This document shows positions 1 through 5,977 of a stretch of DNA of 9,037 bases, piece after piece. How positions within the stretch are numbered: the stretch's first letter is position 1; each line of letters opens with the position of its first letter. The stretch spans positions 1-9,037 of the forward strand of contig JACCXR010000209.1 in assembly GCA_013696915.1 (NCBI GenBank), read 5' to 3'. Under the pieces are notes generated by a model. That model searched no databases and was not told the origin of the DNA. It worked only from the letters and a program-made list of their open reading frames with translations. The position numbers and the translations under genes were made by a program. This DNA comes from Euzebyaceae bacterium (GTDB lineage Bacteria > Actinomycetota > Nitriliruptoria > Euzebyales > Egibacteraceae).

Positions 1-24
1 TAGACGGAGGCGGCGACGGACGGC

Positions 25-59
25 TAGACTCGGCCGCGCTGCGCCGGTAGGGGTACGCT
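25..59 (+). promoter_or_regulatory. possible promoter of the tRNA cluster
   Basis: A TAGACT hexamer at 25-30 is followed 17 bases later by TAGGGG (48-53), and an alternative -10-like TACGCT lies at 54-59. Either could place the transcript start a few bases before the first tRNA at 71. The boxes match the consensus only partly in a GC-rich sequence, so this is a weak call based on position and spacing. Confidence 0.3.
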
Positions 60-70
60 GCTTCGCCCAC

Positions 71-142
71 GGGCCGTTAGCTCAACGGGTAGAGCTCCGG
101 ACTTTTAATCCGGCGGAGCGGGTTCGAGTCCTGCACGGCCCA
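71..142 (+). tRNA. tRNA-Lys(TTT)
   Basis: A full cloverleaf can be folded by hand. The acceptor stem pairs GGGCCGT (71-77) with ACGGCCC (135-141), with discriminator A142. The D arm is GCTC/GAGC (80-83 with 92-95). The anticodon stem CCGGA/TCCGG encloses the loop CTTTTAA with anticodon TTT at 104-106. The T arm is GCGGG/CCTGC with a standard TTCGAGT loop. The variable loop is short (4 nt). The 3' CCA is not encoded. It is the first of three tandem tRNAs that are probably processed from one transcript. Confidence 0.96.
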
Positions 143-155
143 CTCGACCCTGCAT

Positions 156-230
156 GGAGCTGTGGAGCAGTTAGGAGTGCTCGTCACCCTGTCAAGGTGA
201 AGGCCGCGGGTTCAAATCCCGTCAGCTCCG
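156..230 (+). tRNA. tRNA-Asp(GTC)
   Basis: The acceptor stem pairs GGAGCTG (156-162) with CAGCTCC (223-229), and the discriminator is G230. The anticodon stem TCACC/GGTGA (184-188 with 196-200) holds the loop CTGTCAA with anticodon GTC at 191-193. The T arm GCGGG/CCCGT has one G-T pair around a TTCAAAT loop. Unlike its two neighbours, this gene is followed directly by an encoded CCA (231-233). It lies 13 bases after tRNA-Lys and is probably co-transcribed with it. Confidence 0.97.
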
Positions 231-270
231 CCACCGGCCGGCGTCCTTCCGACACCGGCCGGTCGCACGA

Positions 271-344
271 GGTCAGGTAGCTCAGTCGGTACGAGCGCTC
301 GACTGAAAATCGAGAGGTCGGCGGTTCGACCCCGCCCCTGACCA
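271..344 (+). tRNA. tRNA-Phe(GAA)
   Basis: The acceptor stem pairs GGTCAGG (271-277) with CCTGACC (337-343), and the discriminator is A344. The anticodon stem CTCGA/TCGAG (298-302 with 310-314) encloses the loop CTGAAAA with anticodon GAA at 305-307. The T arm GGCGG/CCGCC has a TTCGACC loop. No CCA is encoded. It is the last tRNA of the cluster and directly borders a stretch of degraded genes. tRNA 3' ends are common integration sites, but I found no second copy of this 3' end in the window that would mark an att site. Confidence 0.96.
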
Positions 345-382
345 CGACAAAACCAAAGATCAGACGCCTTTTCGGTCGGCTC

Positions 383-697
383 TCACAGACGGCTCCGCAA
401 CGGTCCTGGATGGCCGGGTTTGCAGCCACAGGATCTCGGCGCGCTGCCCCCGCCGTCGGTCACTCCGGTCGCGGTGCCGGCGCCGGGACGGACGGCAGCG
501 CTCACGTGGGCGCCGCGTCCGGTGGGGTAGCGCCCCGGTGCTTGACGGAGGTCTTCGGTGGGGCGGTCCACCACCCCGTGCACGACCAGCGCCGCGCCAC
601 CGGCAAGCGCGAAGCCCGCCGCAGCCGGCACGCCTCGGCGAACGAGTCGCAACACCCGCACCTGCAGCGGCCACAGGCTCGGCGGGCTATCCGGCAC
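383..697 (-). pseudogene. truncated AbiEii-type nucleotidyltransferase toxin
   Basis: From a GTG at 697 the first 50 codons read like the N-terminus of actinobacterial AbiEii/AbiGii (DUF1814) nucleotidyltransferases. A WPLQVRVLRLV helix is followed by FALAGGAALVVHGV and DRPTEDL, which matches the family's nucleotide-binding GG-x-x-L motif and the start of its D-x-D region. Similarity stops near 548. The frame stays open to 383, but the remaining ~54 residues are low-complexity, so the catalytic Asp pair and the whole C-terminal domain (normally about 200 further residues) are missing. The GTG lies inside the end of the upstream remnant (stop at 687-689), an 11-base overlap typical of coupled antitoxin-toxin pairs. 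I infer a former AbiE-like cassette. The family match is from memory of the motif, not from a search. Confidence 0.55.
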
Positions 698-929
698 CGA
701 GGACCTCCGGCCACAGCCGGCGGAGGTGCGCGGGGAGGACGAGGTCGTCGAGGCAGTCGCGGAGCCCGTCACGTGTCACGTGGGCGCGCACGTCGGCGGC
801 GGTCCCTTCGCGGAGCACCAGCTCGTACACCCGCCGGCGGTCCACAGGGTCGGCGAGTCGAAGCGCCGCAGGCCGCTCCACCAGAGGTGCCGCGGCAACG
901 TCACCGTCGTCGGCGAGCGCGGCCGCGCG
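687..929 (-). pseudogene. 3' remnant of a regulator/antitoxin-like gene paired with the nucleotidyltransferase
   Basis: An in-frame stop at 930-932 is followed by about 80 clean residues ending at 687. They include ADDGDVAAAPLVERP, then DRRRVYELVLREGT and LDDLVLPAHLRRLW. This charged, helical pattern resembles the C-terminal part of actinobacterial HTH-type proteins encoded just before AbiEii-like nucleotidyltransferases. The N-terminal DNA-binding part is absent: no in-frame start lies upstream, and the sequence from 930 to 1059 does not restore it in another frame. The stop overlaps the GTG of the downstream remnant by 11 bases. I infer a 5'-truncated antitoxin or regulator. A short independently translated protein starting at an internal GTG cannot be excluded. 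Confidence 0.45.
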
Positions 930-1059
930 TCAGGGGATGTGGCCACGGCCACACGGTACCGCCGTGCGGTGTGAAGGCTCTGGATGTGGCCGATCTCGGT
1001 GCCGTGTGCGACGGCGTCGAGCGGGACATCGGGCTGATCGCCGACGGGGCGGCCGGCGC

Positions 1060-1311
1060 TCATGGCAGGGTCTTGGGCCCACGGGCGCTTGGCTCGGAGG
1101 GGTCGGTGATGCTGACGGCGAGGAGGATGACGCCGAGGTCCCGGACCTTGGCGAGCAGCCCGTGCAGCTCGGCCTGGTCGGCGACGACGCCGCTGAGGGT
1201 GGTCGTGCCGTCGTCCTCGTGGGTCAAGGTGAGGCCGCCGAACCAGGCGGACCAGTGCTCGTCGAGGTGCCCGCTGACCCGCAACCGGTAGGCGGCAGGC
1301 GGCCGGGTCAT
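1060..1311 (-). CDS. small conserved soluble protein, function unknown (third gene of membrane operon)
   Basis: The protein has 83 residues, starting at the ATG at 1311-1309. The start is fixed by an ATGA overlap with the stop of the DUF2306 gene (TGA at 1310-1308) and a GGTGG stretch just upstream. The body has a compact alternating pattern: YRLRVSGHLDEHWSAWFGGL, LTHEDDGTTTLSG, then ADQAELHGLLAKVRDLGV. This suggests a small alpha/beta fold with two to three strands and one amphipathic helix, and no signal peptide or membrane segment. I recall similar short actinobacterial hypothetical proteins next to membrane proteins of unknown function, some annotated only as hypothetical. The tight coupling suggests it acts together with, or in stoichiometry to, the two membrane proteins. 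The tail after about residue 70 is Pro/Ser-rich and probably disordered. Confidence 0.8.
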   Translation of the reverse strand: MTRPPAAYRLRVSGHLDEHWSAWFGGLTLTHEDDGTTTLSGVVADQAELHGLLAKVRDLGVILLAVSITDPSEPSARGPKTLP

Positions 1312-1985
1312 GACCACCCGATCCCCACCATCGCCCTGCGAGGACGGCGGCTGCGGTGCCGACGAATGACGTGCTCGGCCACGGCGAGGTTGATGACCCA
1401 GCCCGCGCCGTGCATGAGGGCCGTGCTGACGTCGCCGGTGCCCCAGATCGCCTGCCCGACGCCCAGGGTGAACACCTGGGTGCCTGCGGCGAGGGCCAGC
1501 GCGTAGGCGCGGGTCATCCAGGCCCTGTGGCCGGCGACGTCGCGCCGGCGGATCGTGGTGAAGCCGAGGACGAGGCAGGCGGCCATCGCCGAGCCGGCGA
1601 CGAGCCGGAACGCGTACAGCAGCTCGCCGGTGCCCCCCGGACGGGGGGCGATCTCGTTGATCCACAGCGCCGAGCCCGCCACCGCCAGGCCCAGCACCAC
1701 CAGCACCCGCCCGGCGACCCGGTGCCACCCGGGCCTACGCCGCCGGAACCCGGCGGAGAACTGGAAGGCACCGACGATGCCGTACAGGATCGCGCTGAGG
1801 ATGTGGATGACCAGGGGCACGGCCGAGCCGACCAACCGCGGGTTGGACGGGATGGTCTGCGGGCCGCCGGCCACCTCGATGAGGCGGAGCGAGCCGGCCA
1901 CGGCGGGGATCAGGACGAGCGCGACCAGCGGGATCGGCACCCACCGCCCGGAGGAGGTTCTCCCGGCGGCCACGCGCGTGCTCAT
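1308..1985 (-). CDS. DUF2306 family multi-pass membrane protein
   Basis: The protein has 225 residues. The ATG at 1985 overlaps the preceding stop as ATGA. There is no clear ribosome-binding site, so expression probably depends on coupling to the upstream gene. Six hydrophobic segments are visible at about 17-36, 56-77, 93-112, 123-142, 156-178 and 190-208. The layout fits DUF2306: a His in the second segment (H61), an RRPGWHRVAGR loop (about 83-93), a long segment ending in WINEIAPRPGG, an RRRDVAGHRAWMTRAYAL stretch (147-164), and a late H192. The basic loops probably face the cytoplasm. The conserved His residues have led to guesses of heme or electron-transfer roles for such proteins, but no function is established. 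It ends in an Arg-rich tail and is coupled to the 83-aa gene. Confidence 0.85.
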   Translation of the reverse strand: MSTRVAAGRTSSGRWVPIPLVALVLIPAVAGSLRLIEVAGGPQTIPSNPRLVGSAVPLVIHILSAILYGIVGAFQFSAGFRRRRPGWHRVAGRVLVVLGLAVAGSALWINEIAPRPGGTGELLYAFRLVAGSAMAACLVLGFTTIRRRDVAGHRAWMTRAYALALAAGTQVFTLGVGQAIWGTGDVSTALMHGAGWVINLAVAEHVIRRHRSRRPRRAMVGIGWS

Positions 1986-2686
1986 CGTCCGCTGGAGGCG
2001 GTGAGCTGCCGGCGGCGGCGTGCGCTCGGCGCGGACCGTCGCGCGGCGGTCTCCCCACGCCGGGTCGTCCCACGCCAAGTCGAGTGGCCGAGGCCGATGA
2101 GGGCGATGCCGACCGGCACGGCGGCCAGCCGGCCGGGCGCGTGCGGCAGCACCGCCAGAAGCAAGGGGCAGACGGCCCCGACGGCGAGCGTCACGGCGGC
2201 CCACCGGTGGACCTGACCGGCGCGGTACAGCGCGATCCCGAACAGCAGGCCGCCGAGCAGGTAGGTGGCGAACGACACGAGGCTGACTGTCTGCAGGGCG
2301 CCGACGTCCCCGACGACGGTGCCACCTGCGGGGACCGCGACGACGTCCTCGACGAACCTGGGCACCTGCTCGGTCAGGAGCGGCAGGACATAGGCCTCGA
2401 CGAAGGTGAACATCGCGATGACGAGGAAGCAGGTGCTGAACAGGACATACCCGACCAGGCCGAGGATCCCGGCCCGCTCGACCTGTCGGAGGTAGGTCCC
2501 GGTGATGCCGACCAGGGCCAGGACCGCCATGGTGATGCTCACGGTGTGGACGACCGTCCACGCGGTGGTGGCGACCGAGGCGACGTCCTCGCTGGGGTGG
2601 ATGAACTGGATGAGGATGAACAGCGCGCCCGCGGCGACGGCGGCCAGGCCGGCAGTGCGGGTGAGCGTGGTAGTCGTGATGGTCAT
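1982..2686 (-). CDS. six-TM membrane protein of unknown function (first gene of operon)
   Basis: The protein has 234 residues. The ATG at 2686 is preceded by a strong GAGGGAG ribosome-binding site (2693-2699) at 6 bases spacing. Hydrophobic segments lie at about 11-30, 42-66, 73-102, 131-154, 160-181 and 185-203. A hydrophilic loop of about 27 residues follows the third (LTEQVPRFVEDVVAVPAGG) and probably faces outside. The C-terminus (205-234) is Arg/Ser-rich and cytoplasmic by the positive-inside rule. The general shape resembles DUF4386-like or other small actinobacterial integral membrane proteins. I see no catalytic motif and no transporter signature. It overlaps the DUF2306 gene by 4 bases and lies 124 bases downstream of the large LuxR-type regulator, in the same direction. 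A regulatory link to that gene is an inference. Confidence 0.85.
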   Translation of the reverse strand: MTITTTTLTRTAGLAAVAAGALFILIQFIHPSEDVASVATTAWTVVHTVSITMAVLALVGITGTYLRQVERAGILGLVGYVLFSTCFLVIAMFTFVEAYVLPLLTEQVPRFVEDVVAVPAGGTVVGDVGALQTVSLVSFATYLLGGLLFGIALYRAGQVHRWAAVTLAVGAVCPLLLAVLPHAPGRLAAVPVGIALIGLGHSTWRGTTRRGETAARRSAPSARRRRQLTASSGR

Positions 2687-2711
2687 GGCCGACTCCCTCG
2701 TCTTGGGGTGT

Positions 2712-2729
2712 CCGCGGCGGGCGCCGCGG
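2712..2729. repeat. GC-rich inverted repeat in the leader of the membrane operon
   Basis: CCGCGGC (2712-2718) and GCCGCGG (2723-2729) form a perfect 7-bp stem with a 4-base loop. It lies 26 bases before the ATG of the first membrane gene, just ahead of its ribosome-binding site. If transcribed it would form a stable hairpin in the 5' leader that could modulate translation. Short GC palindromes are also frequent by chance in such DNA. Confidence 0.4.
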
Positions 2730-2751
2730 CATGGGTCCGACGGTAGGAACG

Positions 2752-2784
2752 GGTGATGTGACCGGGCATCACCAGACGATGTGA
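2752..2784. promoter_or_regulatory. inverted plus direct repeats: candidate operator (or terminator) between the regulator and membrane operon
   Basis: GGTGATG (2752-2758) and CATCACC (2767-2773) form a perfect 7-bp inverted repeat with an 8-base spacer. Overlapping it, GATGTGA occurs twice as a direct repeat (2755-2761 and 2778-2784), 23 bases apart, close to two helical turns. The block lies 38 bases past the stop of the LuxR-type regulator and 66 bases before the next ATG. It could be a binding site controlling the membrane operon. The hairpin could alternatively act as a terminator, although no T-run follows it on the minus strand. Confidence 0.4.
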
Positions 2785-2810
2785 ACGGTCGTGGTGATCT
2801 TGGGCGAGGG

Positions 2811-5498
2811 TTACAGCAGGCCGTCTTCGCGGGCGCGGATGACCGCCGCCCGACGGCTGGTGGCCTCGAGCTTGGTGTAGATCCGCTTGGTGTGGGTGCG
2901 CAGGGTGTTGAGGGAGACGTACAGCTCGCGGGCGATCTCCGGCCCGCTCAGGTCACTGTCGAGCAGCCGCAGGACCTGCAGCTCCCGCTCGCTCAGGCTG
3001 GCCGGCGCTCCCCGGGCCGCACCCGAGCCGAGCAGGCGCCGCGCGAGGTCGACGGCGACGCCGTGGCGCTCGGCGTCGCGCAGCAGCGCGAGCAGCGGCG
3101 TGCCCTCGTCCAGGAACAGCCGGGCGTATCCCGCCGGCTCGGGCGCCCCGACCAGGGAGTCGCCGAGCGCCGCACGGGCACGCGGCCGCCGTCCCTGCGC
3201 GTCGAGCGCGAGCGCCTGGAGCAGGCGGATCTCCACGACGCTGCCCGCCCGCCCGCCGGTCTCGGCGGCCGCGTGCAGACGGTCCAGCAGCTCGACGGTC
3301 TGGCCGATCGCGCCGGCGTGTTGAGGGGCCGGCCCCCGCCGCGCCCGGTGCTGGGCGATGCGCAGGCGGACGAGGGTGAGGTGGTCGAACTCGCGCAGGT
3401 GGGTGACCGTGTCGGCGGCCGACACGTCCCGCTCGTAGGCCCAGTCCTCGGCCGCCGCCAGGTCGCCCTGGGCGATCCAGACGCGAGCCCGCATGGCGGC
3501 GATGGGGCGCACGTCCGGGAAGAAGCCCGGCCGGTAGGCGTCCTCGGCCCGGTCGAGGTGGGCGATGGCCCCCTCGAAATCGCTCTCCGCCTGGGCCAGG
3601 CGGGCCGATGCCACGAACCACCTGTGGCGGTTCTCGAGCATCGCCGCCCGCTGGGCCAGCGCCGCGGCGGCCTCGAGGTGCCGCCGGGCGCCGTCGAGGT
3701 CCCCGACCTCGCGGTCGAGCTCGCCCACCGCCACGTGCAGGTCGGCGGTCGCCCGTGGCACGGGCTCGCCCTGCGCCTCAGCCAGCTGCAGGGCGCGCTG
3801 CACGAGCTGCCGTGCCCGAAGGGGACGACCGGCCGCGAGCCACATGTCGGCCAGCACGACGGTGCTGCTGAGCTCGTCGGCCAGGTTGCCGGCCGCGCGC
3901 AGGCTGGCCACGGTTTGCCCGAACGTCTGCAGGGCAGTCGGCAGGTCCCCCTCCGCCCAGGCGGCCAGACCGAGGAAGCCGGCCGCGCCGCCGCGGGCGA
4001 GGTGGTCGTCGGGGCCGGCCAGTTCCAGCGCCTGCTGGGCGTGCGCCGCCGTGCCGGCCACGTCGCCTCGCGCCTGCGCGAGCGCGGCCCGGTACAGGGC
4101 GATGGTGGCCGGAAGCGTGCGCAGCTCCGAGCTGTCCGCCCAGGGGGGCGCGGAGCCCTCCGGGACGGCAGCCAGGGCCCGTTCGGCGCTGGCGAGGCGG
4201 GGCTCGACCGCGGCGAGGTCGCCGGCGACGAGGTGCCGGTAGCCGTCGAAGACGCTGAGCACCGGGCTGCGGCGGATGGCGTCGTCGGGCAGGGCCGCCA
4301 GCCAGCGGAGCAGGACCGCATCCTGCCGGGTGCGGCGGATGGTCGGCACGGCCAGCTCCACCAGGTGCGCCGCACGGTCGACGTCGCCGGCAGCCAGCGC
4401 GTGCAGGACCGCGTCCTCGACCAGGTCGTGGGCCTCGGACCAGCGGCTGGCCCGCAGGTGCAGCACCGGGACCTCCTCGGGCTGCTCGCTCTGCAGGCGG
4501 GCCCGCAGGACGTCGGCGAACAGGTGGTGGTAGCGGTACCACTCCCGCCGGTGGTCCAGGGGGACGACGAAGAGGTTGGCGCGCTCGAGCGCCGCCAGCA
4601 CGTCGCTGCCGTCGGTGCGGCCGGTGACGGCGTCGCACAGCGGGCCCGTGAGCCGGTCGAGGACAGCGGTGTGCAGCAGGAACCCGCGGATCGGGTCGGG
4701 CTGGTGCTGCAGGACCTCCTCGACCAGGTAGTCCACGACGTACCGGTCGTCGCCGGCGAACCGGGCGATGAACCCCGAGGGGTCCTCACGTCCGCGGAGG
4801 GAGAGCGCGGCGAGCTGCAGCGCGGCGATCCACCCCTCCGTCCGCTCCTCCAGTGCGGCGACGTCGGTGGCGGCGAGGTCCAGTCCCGCCGTCTCGGTGA
4901 GGTAGGCGGCGGCCTCGTCCGCGGTGAACCGCAGGTCCGCGGCACGGATCTCGACCAGCTCGCCTCGCGCCCGCCACCGGGACAGGGGCAGGCCTGGGTC
5001 GGCACGGGTGCTGATGACCACGAGCACGTGGGGTGGAAGGTGCTCCAGCAGGGACGCCATCCCCTCGCCGACGTCGCGGCCGTCGGCCAGGTGGTAGTCG
5101 TCGAGCACCAGCCGGACCCCGGCCGGTGCGGCGGCGAGCTCGTTGACCAGCGTGGTGATCACGAGGTCGGTCGGCACGGGGGAGGATGCGAGCAGCTCCA
5201 GGGCGCTTGATCCCACGCCGGGCACGGCCGTGTGGAGCGCGGTCGCGACAGAGGTCCAGAACGTCGCTGGCTCGGCATCGGCCGGGTCGAGGGAGAGCCA
5301 GGCCACGGGCCGCTCGTCGCCCGGCGCGTGCAGCCACTCGGCGAGCAGCGTCGTCTTGCCGAACCCGGCCGGGGCGGACACCAGCGCGAGCCTGGACCCG
5401 CCGGCTGGGCGCAGGTGCGCGGTGAGCCTCGGGCGGGGCACCTGACCGTCTCGCAACGGCAGGACGTACAGCTTGGTTGCGATCATCGGGCGTGCCAT
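2811..5498 (-). CDS. LuxR-family large ATP-binding (LAL/MalT-type) transcriptional regulator
   Basis: The protein has 895 residues, the usual size for MalT/LAL regulators. It begins MARPMIATKLYVLP, the typical N-terminus, and GGGGGA lies just upstream (5503-5508). The frame is open further upstream to 5843, but that extension overlaps the divergent ArsR gene and is low-complexity. The STAND-type NTPase domain shows Walker A APAGFGKTT (about 42-50), Walker B RLVLDDYH (129-136) and a sensor-like VVISTRADP (160-168). It is followed by the helical arm (LTETAGLDL, EERTEGWIAALQLAALSLRG). Residues from about 430 to 815 form an Ala/Leu-rich array of TPR-like helical repeats, the presumed inducer or partner platform. 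The last 61 residues are a LuxR HTH: LSERELQVLRLL, then IARELYVSLNTLRTHTKRIYTKL. The protein should bind ATP, oligomerise on a ligand and activate promoters. The downstream membrane operon is the obvious candidate target. The ligand is unknown. Confidence 0.95.
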   Translation of the reverse strand: MARPMIATKLYVLPLRDGQVPRPRLTAHLRPAGGSRLALVSAPAGFGKTTLLAEWLHAPGDERPVAWLSLDPADAEPATFWTSVATALHTAVPGVGSSALELLASSPVPTDLVITTLVNELAAAPAGVRLVLDDYHLADGRDVGEGMASLLEHLPPHVLVVISTRADPGLPLSRWRARGELVEIRAADLRFTADEAAAYLTETAGLDLAATDVAALEERTEGWIAALQLAALSLRGREDPSGFIARFAGDDRYVVDYLVEEVLQHQPDPIRGFLLHTAVLDRLTGPLCDAVTGRTDGSDVLAALERANLFVVPLDHRREWYRYHHLFADVLRARLQSEQPEEVPVLHLRASRWSEAHDLVEDAVLHALAAGDVDRAAHLVELAVPTIRRTRQDAVLLRWLAALPDDAIRRSPVLSVFDGYRHLVAGDLAAVEPRLASAERALAAVPEGSAPPWADSSELRTLPATIALYRAALAQARGDVAGTAAHAQQALELAGPDDHLARGGAAGFLGLAAWAEGDLPTALQTFGQTVASLRAAGNLADELSSTVVLADMWLAAGRPLRARQLVQRALQLAEAQGEPVPRATADLHVAVGELDREVGDLDGARRHLEAAAALAQRAAMLENRHRWFVASARLAQAESDFEGAIAHLDRAEDAYRPGFFPDVRPIAAMRARVWIAQGDLAAAEDWAYERDVSAADTVTHLREFDHLTLVRLRIAQHRARRGPAPQHAGAIGQTVELLDRLHAAAETGGRAGSVVEIRLLQALALDAQGRRPRARAALGDSLVGAPEPAGYARLFLDEGTPLLALLRDAERHGVAVDLARRLLGSGAARGAPASLSERELQVLRLLDSDLSGPEIARELYVSLNTLRTHTKRIYTKLEATSRRAAVIRAREDGLL

Positions 5499-5654
5499 GC
5501 GGTCCCCCGTTCCAGGGCGCGCCACCGTCTCGGCGGTGTGCCCCGGCAACGCTAGTAGTCCACCGCGGCGCCGGTGGTCGGCCAGGTGGGGCCGGCCTTG
5601 CGGACACGGCACGCCGACCGAGCCGAGGCATCGGGAAACCATCCGCCGGGGAGA

Positions 5655-5690
5655 TTGACATGCAAGCAGTGACTTGCCTATTCTCTCCGC
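5655..5690 (+). promoter_or_regulatory. promoter of the ArsR-VOC unit, probably leaderless
   Basis: A perfect -35 TTGACA (5655-5660) is followed after 18 bases by a -10 TATTCT (5679-5684). The expected transcription start, 6-7 bases after the -10, falls at 5690-5691, which is the GTG start of the ArsR gene. There is therefore essentially no 5' leader and no room for a ribosome-binding site. Leaderless mRNAs of this kind are common in actinobacteria. This also supports the GTG at 5691 as the true start. Confidence 0.7.
5662..5677. promoter_or_regulatory. ArsR operator palindrome in the promoter spacer
   Basis: GCAAG (5662-5666) and CTTGC (5673-5677) form a 5-bp perfect inverted repeat around CAGTGA, lying entirely between the -35 and -10 boxes. 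The size and placement fit a homodimeric winged-helix repressor that blocks RNA polymerase. The adjacent ArsR protein is the natural candidate, giving simple autoregulation of the arsR-VOC unit. The site lies about 165 bases from the start of the divergent LAL gene, so an effect on that gene is less likely. Confidence 0.6.
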
Positions 5691-5963
5691 GTGGCCGACG
5701 TCTTCAAGGCACTCGCTGACGAGACGCGGCGGACGATCCTCGACGAGCTCGCAGAGCGTGACGGGCAGTCGCTGTTTGAGTTGTGCGCGCGCCTGAACGC
5801 CCGTCATGGGATCAGCTCCAGCCGCCAAGCGATCTCCCAGCACCTCGCGGTCCTCGAGGACGCCGACCTGGTCGAGTCACACCGCGAGGGGCGCACCAAG
5901 GTGCACACCCTCCGCACCGCCCCCCTGCGCACGATCGTCGAGCGCTGGCCGATCACCGACTGA
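5691..5963 (+). CDS. ArsR-family winged-helix transcriptional repressor
   Basis: The protein has 90 residues and is read from GTG 5691. The N-terminal VFKALADETRRTILDEL (4-20) is the classic ArsR helix. It is followed by the LFELCARLN helix (28-36), the recognition helix SSSRQAISQHLAVLEDADLV (42-61), and the beta wing SHREGRTKVHTLR (63-75). It ends LRTIVERWP. The metal-binding ELCVCDL motif of ArsR/SmtB is not conserved: one Cys (C32) is present where two are needed. It is therefore more like the non-metal ArsR proteins paired with VOC or AHSA1-type genes. The VOC gene starts 14 bases after its stop, so the two form an operon. Autoregulation through the spacer palindrome is likely. The inducer is unknown. 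Confidence 0.93.
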   Translation: MADVFKALADETRRTILDELAERDGQSLFELCARLNARHGISSSRQAISQHLAVLEDADLVESHREGRTKVHTLRTAPLRTIVERWPITD

Positions 5964-5977
5964 AGAGGCACCAGCCC

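Larger units (their letters stand above)
345..1059. other. decayed region with no intact gene
   Basis: Between the tRNA-Phe and the small gene ending at 1060 there is no complete, credible gene. The long open frames on both strands are mostly the low-complexity Arg/Ala/Gly/Pro type expected from GC-rich noncoding DNA. Two stretches on the minus strand do read as protein remnants (383-697 and 687-929) and are listed separately. I could not assign 345-382 or 930-1059. A minus-strand frame near 360-450 ends in a plausible-looking but unrecognised tail. Confidence 0.6.

Noticed and set aside
271..344. tRNA-Phe as an attachment site for an integrated element
   Set aside because: No second copy of the tRNA 3' end and no integrase gene are visible in the window, so only the general possibility remains.
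184..429. Minus-strand open frame across tRNA-Asp and tRNA-Phe
   Set aside because: It is antisense to two certain tRNAs. The GGVEPPTSRF and LTGFEPAAFTLTG phrases are well-known artefacts of translating tRNA genes in reverse.
410..1506. Long plus-strand open frames of 293 and 322 codons
   Set aside because: Composition is Arg/Ala/Pro-rich low complexity without domains. Minus-strand remnants and the small gene explain the openness.
1060..1728. 222-codon version of the small third gene
   Set aside because: The extra N-terminal residues are a frame shadow of the DUF2306 gene. The conserved part begins at the ATG at 1311.
1308..2732. Single 474-codon minus-strand protein covering the DUF2306 gene and its upstream neighbour
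   Set aside because: The part upstream of 1985 in this frame is a Pro/Arg-rich shadow of the 234-aa membrane gene. The ATGA overlap shows two separate genes.
2781..5210. 809-codon plus-strand open frame opposite the LAL regulator
   Set aside because: It is a shadow of the high third-position GC of the minus-strand gene. It is Gly/Gln/Val/Arg-rich with no domain, while the opposite strand has clear Walker and HTH motifs.
5499..5843. N-terminal extension of the LAL regulator up to 5843
   Set aside because: The extension would overlap the divergent ArsR gene and has no family similarity. The MARPMIATKLYV start at 5498 with an upstream GGGGGA fits the family.
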